From NCBI GenBank assembly GCA_937625935.1, contig OW569344.1, forward strand, positions 372,001-436,000: a stretch of DNA of 64,000 nucleotides. The letters are read 5' to 3'. This stretch comes from Tetramitus jugosus. Taxonomy: Eukaryota; Heterolobosea; Eutetramitea; Acrasida; Vahlkampfiidae. Within the stretch, counting starts at the first letter, position 1; each line of letters opens with the position of its first letter. Below the pieces are notes generated by a model. That model searched no databases, had not been told where the DNA came from, and was given only the letters and a program-made list of their open reading frames with translations. This document shows, in pieces, positions 9,501 through 19,209 of the stretch. Both the position numbers and the translations under genes were made by a program.

Positions 9501-12500
9501 CTACAAGGCAAAGATTGGCTTTGGTTGTTCCTTGGGTTGCACATTCACCTTTTGTAAGAGCTTGAAGATGCCTGTTCCATTGCCGATTGGCATACCCATA
9601 ATGATACACTCGGAAACACCCTCAACGGCATCGCGTCTCGAGTGAACAGCAGCATCAAACAAGTGATCAGTCGTTCTCTCAAAACTGGCCAACATGAGAA
9701 CAGAATCTCTCATCTTTCCAATACCATAACGAGTGATACCTAGAATCTCTCCCTTAAATGACATGACATCGGCCAAGAGTTTCATGTGACGCACATCCAC
9801 ATTCATACCATAAGAGCTCATAATGAAATAAATTTCATTAATAATAGTGCCTCTGGCAGCTTCAATACCCAATATTTCCTCCAATTCTAGAATATTGTTG
9901 GTCGTTGTCTTGCGTCCCTTGACTCCCTGAGTTCCCATCACACTCAACAGATCGGATCCTTCGACCAACAGGTTGAGCTTCACTCTTCCATCCTCCTTGG
10001 TCTTCTTCTTATTGATCACAGCACGACCAATGCTTGGAATACCGCTGACAATTACACCTGGCAACACACTCTTCAAGTACTGCATCGAATGATACATGTG
10101 TTCTCTTTCACTCTTGAGTGGATAGACACGGATGCAATCATCGGTAATTCTGATAAATTTGTCCTTGATGCCGAGCTTTGGTGCGTATTGAATGCTGTTG
10201 ACAACCGTGGCGTTGTTAATATTGAGTTGCAGTGCACCAATAATGTGTCTGTCCAACTTGATATCAATATAGCAGATACCCATGTCATACACCTCCTTAA
10301 TGTACTCACACACCTCTCCTAGTGTAGCCTTCTCAATTCTTCCCTTGACGATACGTGCTGCCTTTTCACCTTGACTGTTACGGAATTGAATCTTGTTGAT
10401 TTGAGAGCCACCCTTGTTATTGTTGCTATTTTTCATCATGAGAGACAGTAGTTTCTCCTCCTGTGCAGTCAAATTCTTGGCAATGTCCAACTCGGCCGTA
10501 ATGATGGGTGTGGAGATGTTACGAGTGGCATTGATAATTTCAACAATACGAGGAACACCGAGCGTAACGTTCATACTGGCAACACCAGCAAAATGGAAAG
10601 TTTTGAGGGTCATTTGAGTACCTGGCTCACCAATCGATTGACCTGCAATTGCACCTACAGTCTGTCCCGGTTCAGTCACCGCCTTCAAATACTTTTTGTA
10701 TGTCCAGTCAAAGAAGGCTGTGAGTTGAGCCTCTGTAATCTTAATGTCCTCCACCTTCTCAATCACATCGTTCCACACGGTATCATTCTTCTCTGACAGT
10801 TCTGTCTTTAGTTTTCTGAGCTTGTCTGCACAGTCTCTAAAGAAACCAGTGTACTCTTTGGCAAACTGCTTGCTAAACAATCGCTGAGACTTCTTCTCTA
10901 ACAAAAAGTCCTTGACACGCTTCATGATCTCATCTGGCTCAAGTCCAATGTTGTACTTCATGTAATACTCGAGATCGGTCTCGTTGTTGTTGTTGTTGTT
11001 GTTCGAGGCAAGCATCTTCTCTTCCTTCTCCATGTTCACAATGTGTTTCACATGGTCCAACGCATACTGGAGACTCAATGGTCGTCCTGCGTCGTCCTCC
11101 ATGTGAATCGGGTCCAGTTTGTCATCACCGTACTTGAACTGAATGAGTCCACCACTGCTGTTTCTCACAGTGTAATCATATTGGACAGCCAAGTCCTCTA
11201 GTGCCTTCATGAGACGTCTCTGCATATAACCAGTCTCAGCAGTCTTGACAGCCGTGTCCACCAGACCTTCTCTACCGGCCATCGTATGGAAAAAGAACTC
11301 TGTTGGTGTGAGACCAGTGTAGAAACTGTTGGCAACGAATCCCTTGGCAGATGCAGATCGACTGCCCAGTGGGAAGTGAGGCAATGTACGATTCATGAAA
11401 CCGTTTTGAATTCTGCTGCCGCCTACAGTCTGTTGACCCACACAGGCAATCATCTGAGAAATGTTGATGGTACTGCCCTTGCTACCACAGACAGCCATTG
11501 TCAGTGGAGCATTCAACGGATGGAGCTCACCGAGACACATGTTACCAGCCTTGTTTCTAATCTCTGACAATTCCTTGTTCAGAACAGCTTCGAGTGTCTG
11601 TTCTGTGGTACAGCCGGGCTGGGCTTCCAACTTGCCTGTTCTCCACTCTGCAATCTTGTTCTCACAAAAGTTGTAACCATCGTCCAGCAGCACCATCTTC
11701 TTTTCAGTGAGACGCTCACTCGGAGTCACATCATCAATACCAATGCTGAATCCATAGTTCATCAACCAACGACTCGTGACACGAGCCACACGAGCCATAC
11801 ACTTGGCAGCATACTCTGGACCATAGTTTCTCATGAGCATATAGAACAAACTACTCTTACTGCCGTCACCCAACGTCTTCTTATCCAAATTACCGCACAA
11901 GAGCTGAGAGTTGTAAAAGTAGACGTAGCCGTCGTTTGGATCCATGAACAAGTCCTTTTCATAATTCTTGGCCTTTGTTTCCAGATTGACATGCACATGG
12001 GTCTGCCTGTTGGGTTTGATGAGCAGTGAAAAGAGTTGCTTGCCCGTCCACAGTTCAATGGGTTTCCATATGGTTGGCGGTGGCAAATCAATCTTGATGC
12101 TCTCCTCGATGCCCATATAACTCATGAGCATACAGAATTGACTTCTGTCAAAGAACATGTCACGTCGACTCATCTTGTAACCGGCAGTCAAGAAATCTTG
12201 ATTACAGGCAATGACGGGACAGCCGTTCTTTGGTGTACAGAGATTCCACAGCACACCCATGAGATTGATGGCTTCGGCTCTTGCTTCCTGTGTTTGTGGA
12301 ATGTGCAAATTCATTTCATCACCATCAAAATCAGCATTGAACGGTGCGCAGTCACACACGTTGAAACGAAAGGTACGATAGGGCAGTACTTTGACTCTGT
12401 GAGACATGATACTCAATCTGTGCAGAGATGGTTGTCTGTTGAACAGGGCGATATCATTGTCCATGACATGTCTCTCGACAATGTCACCAATTTGCAAGTT

Positions 12501-14125
12501 GGCTGCAATTTCATCACGCTTTGCAAACTTTAGAAACTTTTTGGTGCCATCGTGCTTGAATTCAACAAAGTTGGCACCTGGGTGAACGTCAGGACCATTC
12601 AGAATCAACTTTTGCAACTTTTTCTTGTTGTACTTGTTGACGCATTCGGGGAATGTGAGTACTTTGGCAACGAGTTCAGGCACAGCCACTTGCCACAGCT
12701 CTAGATTGGGATCTGGTGAAATGACAGTTCTGCCTGAAAAATCCACACGCTTACCACTGAGATTTCCTCTGAAACGACCGTATTTGCCCTTGAGACGCTG
12801 ACACAGAGAACGAATGGGTTTCACTGGCTTGCCAATATTGTTGCCCAGTCCTGGTTGTTCACTGTTGATGAACACGGCACACTCGTTGCTCAAGTAGTCC
12901 CACAGTTCCATCAGAGACTCCACTGGTTCACCCTTTTTGATACTTTGACGAATCATGGAATTGGTGTGAATGATTCTGCTCATGCAACTGGTTAAATCAT
13001 CCTCATTGGTGCCATTGTCACTGGCTACACTGGGTCGGATGCACAGTGGTGGCACGAGCATGTGAGTCAGAATGAGTTGTTCAGGTCGAGTCACCTGTGG
13101 ATCCATGTCCAACAATTCGACATCCACATCGGACACTCGCTTCAAAATCTTGAGCACCTTGAGAGGTGATAAATCTTCTTGTGCACGGTTCAAATACGGT
13201 TTGAGGTCCTTGTTGTATGATATGGCCTGATCAAACTCACTCATGAATTCATCAACGGCCTGTGCTGCATCCTTGTTCTTTGACTTGTACTTTTCATGAA
13301 CAATCTTGAGTGCTTGTACTTTGCGAATCGTTCCCTGGATGGATTGACAGTGAGGACACTGTGTCACCTTTTTGCACTTTTCACCAATTTGTTTGTACAG
13401 TGCCTTCTTTTGCAATGTTTCCAAGTGTGGCAATCGAAATCGTCTCAAATAGGATTGACAATCATTGTCCAATAGTAGGATGCGACCACAGGATTTGCAT
13501 ATGCGTTGCAACACTTCTACAATATTCTTCATGTAACCGACGTGAAACACTGGTAACTCTAGTTTGACATAACCAAAGTGACCAATGCAATCTTGCAAGG
13601 AGAGACCACACGTTTCACATGTGCCCTTTTTACTCGAAAGGCCCATTCTACCGTCGAGAACACCATGTGGATATGGTTTGGTGGGATCATTGTTGGATGA
13701 TGGTTGTTGTTGTTGTTGATGTGGTGATGGTGTGGGTGCATGTGTCTGTAAATCGTCGGTTGTTGTCGTGTTGGATGACATGTACAGTTCTCTGTTGAAA
13801 ATTTGAAGATGAGACATTCTTCTCATGGCTTCTTCTGTAGGCACGCCAAATTCAATGCCCACACTATTGTTTCAATAATTGGTGATGATTGTGTGTCACA
13901 AATGGTTATGATTCATATTGAACAAACGAATGAATGAATGAATGAATGATTGTTGTTGTATGATCATTTTTTTGTATGAGAAAGGATTGTCAAAGGTGTC
14001 AGCAGCACTTGTAAAATTACAAATGAGCAATGTTCAATTAGGAAGACTTACATTTTCTTGGGCACAATACCCTGTTTGACAACACGTTCATGCACCTTGT
14101 TCGTTACAGCAGACACTTCATTCAT
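9501..14125 (-). CDS. RPC1: DNA-directed RNA polymerase III largest subunit (RPC1)
   Basis: Two exons, complement(9501..13863, 14052..14125), give 1478 aa, close to the usual ~1390. Exon 1 encodes 24 residues and two bases of an Ile codon. The 188-bp intron has donor GTAAGT and acceptor AATAG, and restores the frame into the IVGIEFGVPTEEAMRRMSH segment. The long open frame alone would begin at a GTG, so this first exon is needed. The zinc-binding clamp (CETCGLSLQDCIGHFGY) and the catalytic loop NADFDGDEMNLH near residue 532, whose three Asp bind Mg2+, are intact. The pol III signature LELPVFHVGYMKNI follows the clamp. The trigger-loop and bridge-helix region (GREGLVDTAVKTAETGYMQRR) is present. 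The protein transcribes tRNA, 5S and other small RNAs in the nucleus. A short Asn run interrupts the region near residue 985. Confidence 0.96.
13928..13949 (-). repeat. Tetranucleotide (AATG)n repeat in RPC1 intron
   Basis: About five tandem GAAT/ATGA units lie inside the single RPC1 intron, in a stretch that also has a T run. A polymorphic microsatellite is likely. Confidence 0.8.
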
Positions 14126-14446
14126 GTTTGTGTTGATATAAGTTAATAATGAGAGTTATGAATTCAATTGTCGCCTGTTGTTGTTGTTGTTGCTGTCTAC
14201 TTTCACAAAAACGATGATTGATTGTCAACAAGTTGTTCTTCTTCTTCTTTTTCTGTTTGTGAAAATTTTTTTTGATTGTTGCTGGCGCAAAAAAAGAGAA
14301 AAACTCCGATTCAAAGAAAATGTTCAATTTTGTACGCGAACTCCATGATTGCAGCTGCAACGTGAATGCACTTTTTATGAAGAGTGACAATGTCAAGTAT
14401 ATGAGAAATGTGAGCTTTGATTCATATTTATTGTATGATCTTTACG
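14126..14446. other. Gap upstream of RPC1 with GGCGC/A-run element
   Basis: The gap lies between the NF-YC stop and the RPC1 start, both on the minus strand. It contains GGCGCAAAAAAA at 14284-14295, the reverse of the T-run/GCGCC motif seen elsewhere, about 160 bp upstream of the RPC1 ATG. There are also pyrimidine-rich CTT repeats. No coding potential was seen. Confidence 0.5.
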
Positions 14447-15343
14447 CTAGTGTACATGCTGAAATTCTGTTTCAGTCAGTGGCTGTGTGGGTGGAGAAGG
14501 TGATGGAACAGGTGTTGTTGTTGTTGTTGACATGTGAGTCAAGGATGAAGTGGGTGGAGATGGAGATGGTTGTTGTAGATGAGTATGGCCAGTCGTGGTG
14601 CTGAGAGAGTGGTGGTGATGCATCATTTGAGGATGATGAAGTTGTTGTTGTGGTTGTGAATGGTGGTGGTGGTGGTGGTGGTGGTGGTGGTGATGTGGAT
14701 GATGAACATGTTGTGATGGTGGATGATGCTGGTGATGATGATGATGATGATGATGATGAGAAGAAGAAGCAGGAGCATTGGTACTAGAAGTAGCAGTAGC
14801 AGTAGTAGCAGTGGTGGTGGTAGAAGTGGTGTGATTGTTGTGAAACATGTTGTCTCTCGGGATGAAATCAATGAGAAAATCAAAGTGATCGTTGCGAACA
14901 ATGACACCAGTGAGATCACTGTGCTGCAATGTGCGTCTCTTTTGAAAATCAATCAATCCCTTTGATTTGACAGTCATTTCAATAATGAGCATTTGACAAG
15001 CCTTGACCAAGAGAGCAGGCACCTCATGTGATACCATGGTTGTCTCACGCAACTTTTCATCTGATTTGATAATCTTTTTGATTCGGGCAAGTGGTAGTTG
15101 TCCAATCGCAGTGTGACTGCTGCTAATGTTTGTTGTATGGATGTTGTTTGATGATGATGCATGATCATCAAGTACCGAACTACCAACACCAACACCACTA
15201 CCAGGAGTACTGCTGTAAGTGAACAACTCTAGCCACCGCTTGTGAATTTCATTTGACTCTTCATTCGATTCAAGATCCATTTGGTAGTTTTTAATATGGT
15301 TTTTTTGTGTGATCACTGTGTTGGGAGCTTGGAACACCCGCAT
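14447..15343 (-). CDS. NFYC: CCAAT-binding factor subunit NF-YC/HAP5 (histone fold)
   Basis: A 298-aa protein with ATG at 15343; an in-frame ATG at 15280 (MDLESNEES) is an alternative start. The histone fold spans about residues 83-165. It begins LPLARIKKIIKSDE and includes KRRTLQHSDLTGVIVRNDHF and DFLIDFIPRD, all diagnostic of NF-YC rather than other H2A-like proteins. NF-YC pairs with NF-YB, and the dimer recruits NF-YA to CCAAT boxes. The usual short linker before LPLARIKK is expanded here by a ~35-residue Ser/Gly/Asn insertion. The C-terminal third is a long His, Thr, Pro and Gln tail with a run of more than ten His. Confidence 0.93.
   Translation of the reverse strand: MRVFQAPNTVITQKNHIKNYQMDLESNEESNEIHKRWLELFTYSSTPGSGVGVGSSVLDDHASSSNNIHTTNISSSHTAIGQLPLARIKKIIKSDEKLRETTMVSHEVPALLVKACQMLIIEMTVKSKGLIDFQKRRTLQHSDLTGVIVRNDHFDFLIDFIPRDNMFHNNHTTSTTTTATTATATSSTNAPASSSHHHHHHHHHQHHPPSQHVHHPHHHHHHHHHHHHSQPQQQLHHPQMMHHHHSLSTTTGHTHLQQPSPSPPTSSLTHMSTTTTTPVPSPSPPTQPLTETEFQHVH
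14661..14758 (-). repeat. (CAC/CAT)n repeats encoding poly-His in NF-YC
   Basis: On the plus strand this is a GTG run from 14661 followed by GAT/GATG runs up to about 14758. It encodes the long histidine tracts of the NF-YC tail. Histidine runs of this sort are often linked to nuclear speckle targeting; that is general knowledge, not shown here. Confidence 0.8.
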
Positions 15344-15917
15344 TCAATGAATGGATTCAACCAAGGACAATTGGATCAGGTGCGCTTATGGTAGGGTGAT
15401 CGCGCGCCTGCGTGTTTATCGCACAATATCAGTCGCGCTCTCGAGGAATTATCGAACACGTGCGACACTTGACAGTAGTATCCTGGTTGTTTTGGGCCGG
15501 GAGTTGACTCTTCATGGAGCCCAAGGGATGTATTCGTAATTAAGGCTCAATTTGGACATTCAGTCCCATCTTTGAAGACTAACATGCCAGATATCAGGGC
15601 TCATACATTCACACACAAAACAACAGCAACAACAACAATACTTTCAGCTCACTACAATTAATAATTGTTGCTTGAGTTTCTTGTTTTTACACTCTAGGGT
15701 TGCCATTGTTGTTTTCTCTGTACGCACACAAAAGACTAGCTCACATTCCTTTGACCAATTCCTTCCATTTTGATAACAACAGTTTCCCGCTGTCTAATAT
15801 TGTCATTTATTATCCACACGCACACTCTCGTACACAAGGTCTGCAAGAACACCAACGAGCTAGCTCACACTCCCTTCTCATCTGACTACCACCACCACAA
15901 CAACAACAACAACAACC
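15344..15917. promoter_or_regulatory. Divergent promoter region with CpG-rich patch
   Basis: A 574-bp gap lies between the divergent starts of NF-YC and the RGS-DEP-flavoprotein gene. Positions ~15375-15500 are unusually rich in CpG (GATCGCGCGCCTGCG and TCAGTCGCGCTCTCG), unlike the AT-rich flanks. A CCAAT pentamer lies at 15754-15758, which could be bound by NF-Y itself. The final 30 bp before the ATG are a CAACAA 5' leader. No convincing gene lies here. Confidence 0.45.
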
Positions 15918-18900
15918 ATGAGTACCAACAACAACAATAATAATAATAATACTTCTCTCAAGGCTATTGATCTTCGATTACTCAACTATTCATTCCCATT
16001 GTTGTTTGACCAACCAGAGACAAGAGCTCTCTTCAAGCTATATCTCACAAGAATCAAACGAGTCAACATTTTACTATTTGTGTTGCGTGCTGATGAATAC
16101 ATTTTGTTAAAGTCAAATGTCAATAGATACAAGGTGGCACTCGAGATTGTCAATACATTTATTGAACCACTCCCACAGGACATCACCGTCATGTCACAAC
16201 TCTCCATTGACAATCAGACTACGACTACTACTACTACTACTACGAGTAGCAGCAGCAACACCACCACTGGCAATTCCATGCTATTGGACATGCACTCCGA
16301 GTGGAAGACCCAATTCATGAGTGACTTTTCTCAGTGCAATGAAGAATCATGCCCAAAGAACCTGTTTGAAGAGTTGTATGAACAAAAAATGATTGAGCTG
16401 CAGTATGACTGCTTTCGACGATTTACAAAATCCGACATGTTTTTTCAATTCATGGAAAGGGCACTGAAGCAGAATGGTGTGGATGAATGCATTGCACGAT
16501 ACGTGTCAAAATCATCCCCCTCACTCTCTTCACTACCTTCTGCATCATCATTGTCATTGTCATCGTCGTCACTCCATTCCACTAGCCACACTCGAAGAGG
16601 AGTCTACAATTCATTCTACAATGACGAAGAAGAGGAGGAACAGGAGATTGATGAGGCATTCCAATTGTTGCAATTCAGTCATCGACAACAACATGAACAA
16701 CACTTGCCATCGTCTCAGCCAATGAACAGCAATGTAGAACAATTGGTGTCACAGAGTATTACCTCGACACTGGCATTGTGCTTTCACCGAGAGATTCTCA
16801 TGGAGCAAGAATATAAGAAACAGCAACAAGCAGTCAATGGTATCAAGACAATTTCTCTACCATGGCACCAATTTGGTGTATCATCCATTAAGCAAATCAA
16901 AGAACTGGTCAGAAAGTTGATTCATCCTCGATTCGGCATACCAAAGCATAAGTTCATCATTGGCACTAAAGATCGATTGCTGAGTGCATTCAGTAGAGCC
17001 AATACCACGAAGAAAATTGTCAAGAGATTAATGAACCGAAGACTAGTGTTCTCTGGTGAAGCACTCGTGACATACATGTGTCTACACTTTGGTATTGATA
17101 ACACGAACGCACATAATCGACTCAAGATGATTAAATTAGCCAACATGCTACTAGAGAAGAATATTATTGGTCCAGCAGATTCATTGAGTCAGATATTGCA
17201 GGGAAATTTGGCTGCTGCTGCCACTGCACAAGAGCTGCACGACTATTGCTTACGAACTAATTGTTCGCTGTTGAATAGTATGTCCGCTTCGGCATCATCG
17301 AGTCCTAATCATTCTGGAACAACAACATCATCTTCATCATCTTCTTCATTCAAGGACTCTGTCAAACACAATTACATGTTCATTTTCAAGAAGAAACTAA
17401 TTGTGATTGGTGGAGGAATGGGAGGTGCAGTGGCTGCGAGAGATCTCAGTGATCTGTTCGATGTGACTGTTATTGACAAGAAGTCAAAGTTGGAGTTTAT
17501 GTTTGGTATGTGTAGATTGGTTGGTGATGCGAGCAAGGTGTCAAACTATCAATTGGACATTAAGGAGACAATTACAAAGAAATCGCGATATGTTCAAGGG
17601 AGAGTTGCCCATGTTACGGATCAAGTCGTTGCGTACTATGATGTGAACGATTCGAGCAAGATAAGAATTGTTCCATTTGACTATTTGATTGTAGCGTCAG
17701 GTAGTAGCTATGCTAGACCATTCCCCATTCTTTCCACGGATCGGAACAATGCTACCATTATTTATCCATATTCTAGTCAATGCATTCTTGATCATTTACC
17801 AAGATTAAAGGAGGCAAAGAGTGTCGCTGTGATTGGTGGTGGACCTGTGGCAGTAGAGTTTGTGTCTGAAGTTTGTACTTACACTCCGAGTAGTGTACAA
17901 ATTACACTCATGTCTCAATGTGATCTTTTGTTGGAGAGATTGTGCTCTTCAGCTCATGAAGATACATTTAAGGAATTGTCCAAATTCCCTAATCTCAAAT
18001 TCTTGTTCAATCGTAGAGTAACGAGAGTAGCTGGCGATATGATTGAGTGTTGCTTTAATGGTGAACCAAGCAGTGATAGCAGCAGAGCAATGATTGAAAT
18101 CCAAGCTGATGTCATCTTTTGTTGTGTTGGAAACAAGCCAAACACAGAATGCTTCAATAGATTCATGTCTGATTCATTAACTGATAGAGGCTACATCAAG
18201 GTTCATACAAGCACGTTGCAAGTGTTACGTTCTGAAATGATGGCCACAAAGAAATCCTCTCTTATACCAGCATCAACAACGACATCGACGACTGAACTCG
18301 TACCTTCCACTTTCAATGACACACCTCGTTCGACCGCTACATCCTCATCCCTAAAAGAGAATTCATCCTTGGATACAAGAAGTTCACTATCAACAAAACA
18401 CTCGCTCGTACCTCCCTCTGCATTAGCATCTGATCTACTAAGCGATGAAGACACCTTGTCTGATTCATCATCATCTTCCTCCTCGTACGACGATGTTGAA
18501 GTTGCTGAGAATGTGAAAGCTCTATTCACATCTGAAGCAGGAGCGGCATTTGGAGTCATTGGTAGTCATTCGAACTCTACGGATGATGTGCTGTTGCAAA
18601 ATGAAGTGGTTCTAGAGACAAAAGAGCACTATGAGAACATCTATGCACTGGGTGATGTGGCTGATACAAAAGAAGAGAAAATGGCCTATGTTGCTCGGAA
18701 CCAAGGCTATGCACTCGTTCGGATCCTGGAACAAGTGGAATCCGGTGAACCTATCACTCCCTATACACCTCTGAAACACAAGACTCAAATGATATCCATT
18801 GGTCCAAACTCGGCCATTGCTATCAAGGGCAACAAAGTTGTTGCTCGAGGCTATGTGTGCTCCAAAATGAAGACTTATGTGGAGCACAACATTGTCAAAG

Positions 18901-18932
18901 ACATGAAAATGAACAGAAAGAGATTGAAATAA
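15918..18932 (+). CDS. RGS + DEP domains fused to FSP1/AIF-like NAD(P)H flavoprotein
   Basis: A single-exon 1004-aa protein from the ATG at 15918. Residues ~15-190 look like an RGS domain (LLFDQPETRALFKLYLTRI at the start, then a KNLFEELYEQKMIELQYDCF segment and FTKSDMFFQFMERAL at the end). Residues ~330-435 look like a DEP domain (SGEALVTYMCLHFGIDNT, then LANMLLEKNII). From ~490 the protein is a pyridine-nucleotide disulfide oxidoreductase: the FAD fold LIVIGGGMGGAVAARDL, the NADH fold SVAVIGGGPVAVEF near 636, and the second FAD motif IYALGDVAD near 909. This resembles AIFM2/FSP1 and related NDH-2-like enzymes, which reduce quinones. A ~100-residue Ser/Thr-rich insertion (about 780-880) interrupts the oxidoreductase. 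RGS and DEP suggest G-protein and membrane regulation of a redox enzyme; this is inference. Confidence 0.8.
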   Translation: MSTNNNNNNNNTSLKAIDLRLLNYSFPLLFDQPETRALFKLYLTRIKRVNILLFVLRADEYILLKSNVNRYKVALEIVNTFIEPLPQDITVMSQLSIDNQTTTTTTTTTSSSSNTTTGNSMLLDMHSEWKTQFMSDFSQCNEESCPKNLFEELYEQKMIELQYDCFRRFTKSDMFFQFMERALKQNGVDECIARYVSKSSPSLSSLPSASSLSLSSSSLHSTSHTRRGVYNSFYNDEEEEEQEIDEAFQLLQFSHRQQHEQHLPSSQPMNSNVEQLVSQSITSTLALCFHREILMEQEYKKQQQAVNGIKTISLPWHQFGVSSIKQIKELVRKLIHPRFGIPKHKFIIGTKDRLLSAFSRANTTKKIVKRLMNRRLVFSGEALVTYMCLHFGIDNTNAHNRLKMIKLANMLLEKNIIGPADSLSQILQGNLAAAATAQELHDYCLRTNCSLLNSMSASASSSPNHSGTTTSSSSSSSFKDSVKHNYMFIFKKKLIVIGGGMGGAVAARDLSDLFDVTVIDKKSKLEFMFGMCRLVGDASKVSNYQLDIKETITKKSRYVQGRVAHVTDQVVAYYDVNDSSKIRIVPFDYLIVASGSSYARPFPILSTDRNNATIIYPYSSQCILDHLPRLKEAKSVAVIGGGPVAVEFVSEVCTYTPSSVQITLMSQCDLLLERLCSSAHEDTFKELSKFPNLKFLFNRRVTRVAGDMIECCFNGEPSSDSSRAMIEIQADVIFCCVGNKPNTECFNRFMSDSLTDRGYIKVHTSTLQVLRSEMMATKKSSLIPASTTTSTTELVPSTFNDTPRSTATSSSLKENSSLDTRSSLSTKHSLVPPSALASDLLSDEDTLSDSSSSSSSYDDVEVAENVKALFTSEAGAAFGVIGSHSNSTDDVLLQNEVVLETKEHYENIYALGDVADTKEEKMAYVARNQGYALVRILEQVESGEPITPYTPLKHKTQMISIGPNSAIAIKGNKVVARGYVCSKMKTYVEHNIVKDMKMNRKRLK

Positions 18933-19209
18933 AGGCAACACACACAATTTTTGAAGAACTAAATAATTAAATACATCACCACTAACTCACTCCCAGAGCC
19001 AGTGACAAAGAGTGATTCTACTACAGTGCCAGTACTCTCTCAACTGTCACATGTCATCCGTCAAAAAAATCCATTCGGTGTCATTAACAACAAGTGACAC
19101 CCGTATTGTTGGCCGAAAAAACCCACCCAAAAAAACCAAACCCCACCACAAAACAACACACTGTGTCACTCGTCTACTGAATTATAGTTTCATCATAGTC
19201 ATCATCATC

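Noticed and set aside
15351-15539. 62-aa plus-strand frame in the NF-YC/RGS promoter
   Set aside because: Codon use is unlike neighbours, no domain was seen and it lies in a CpG-rich promoter patch; most likely chance.
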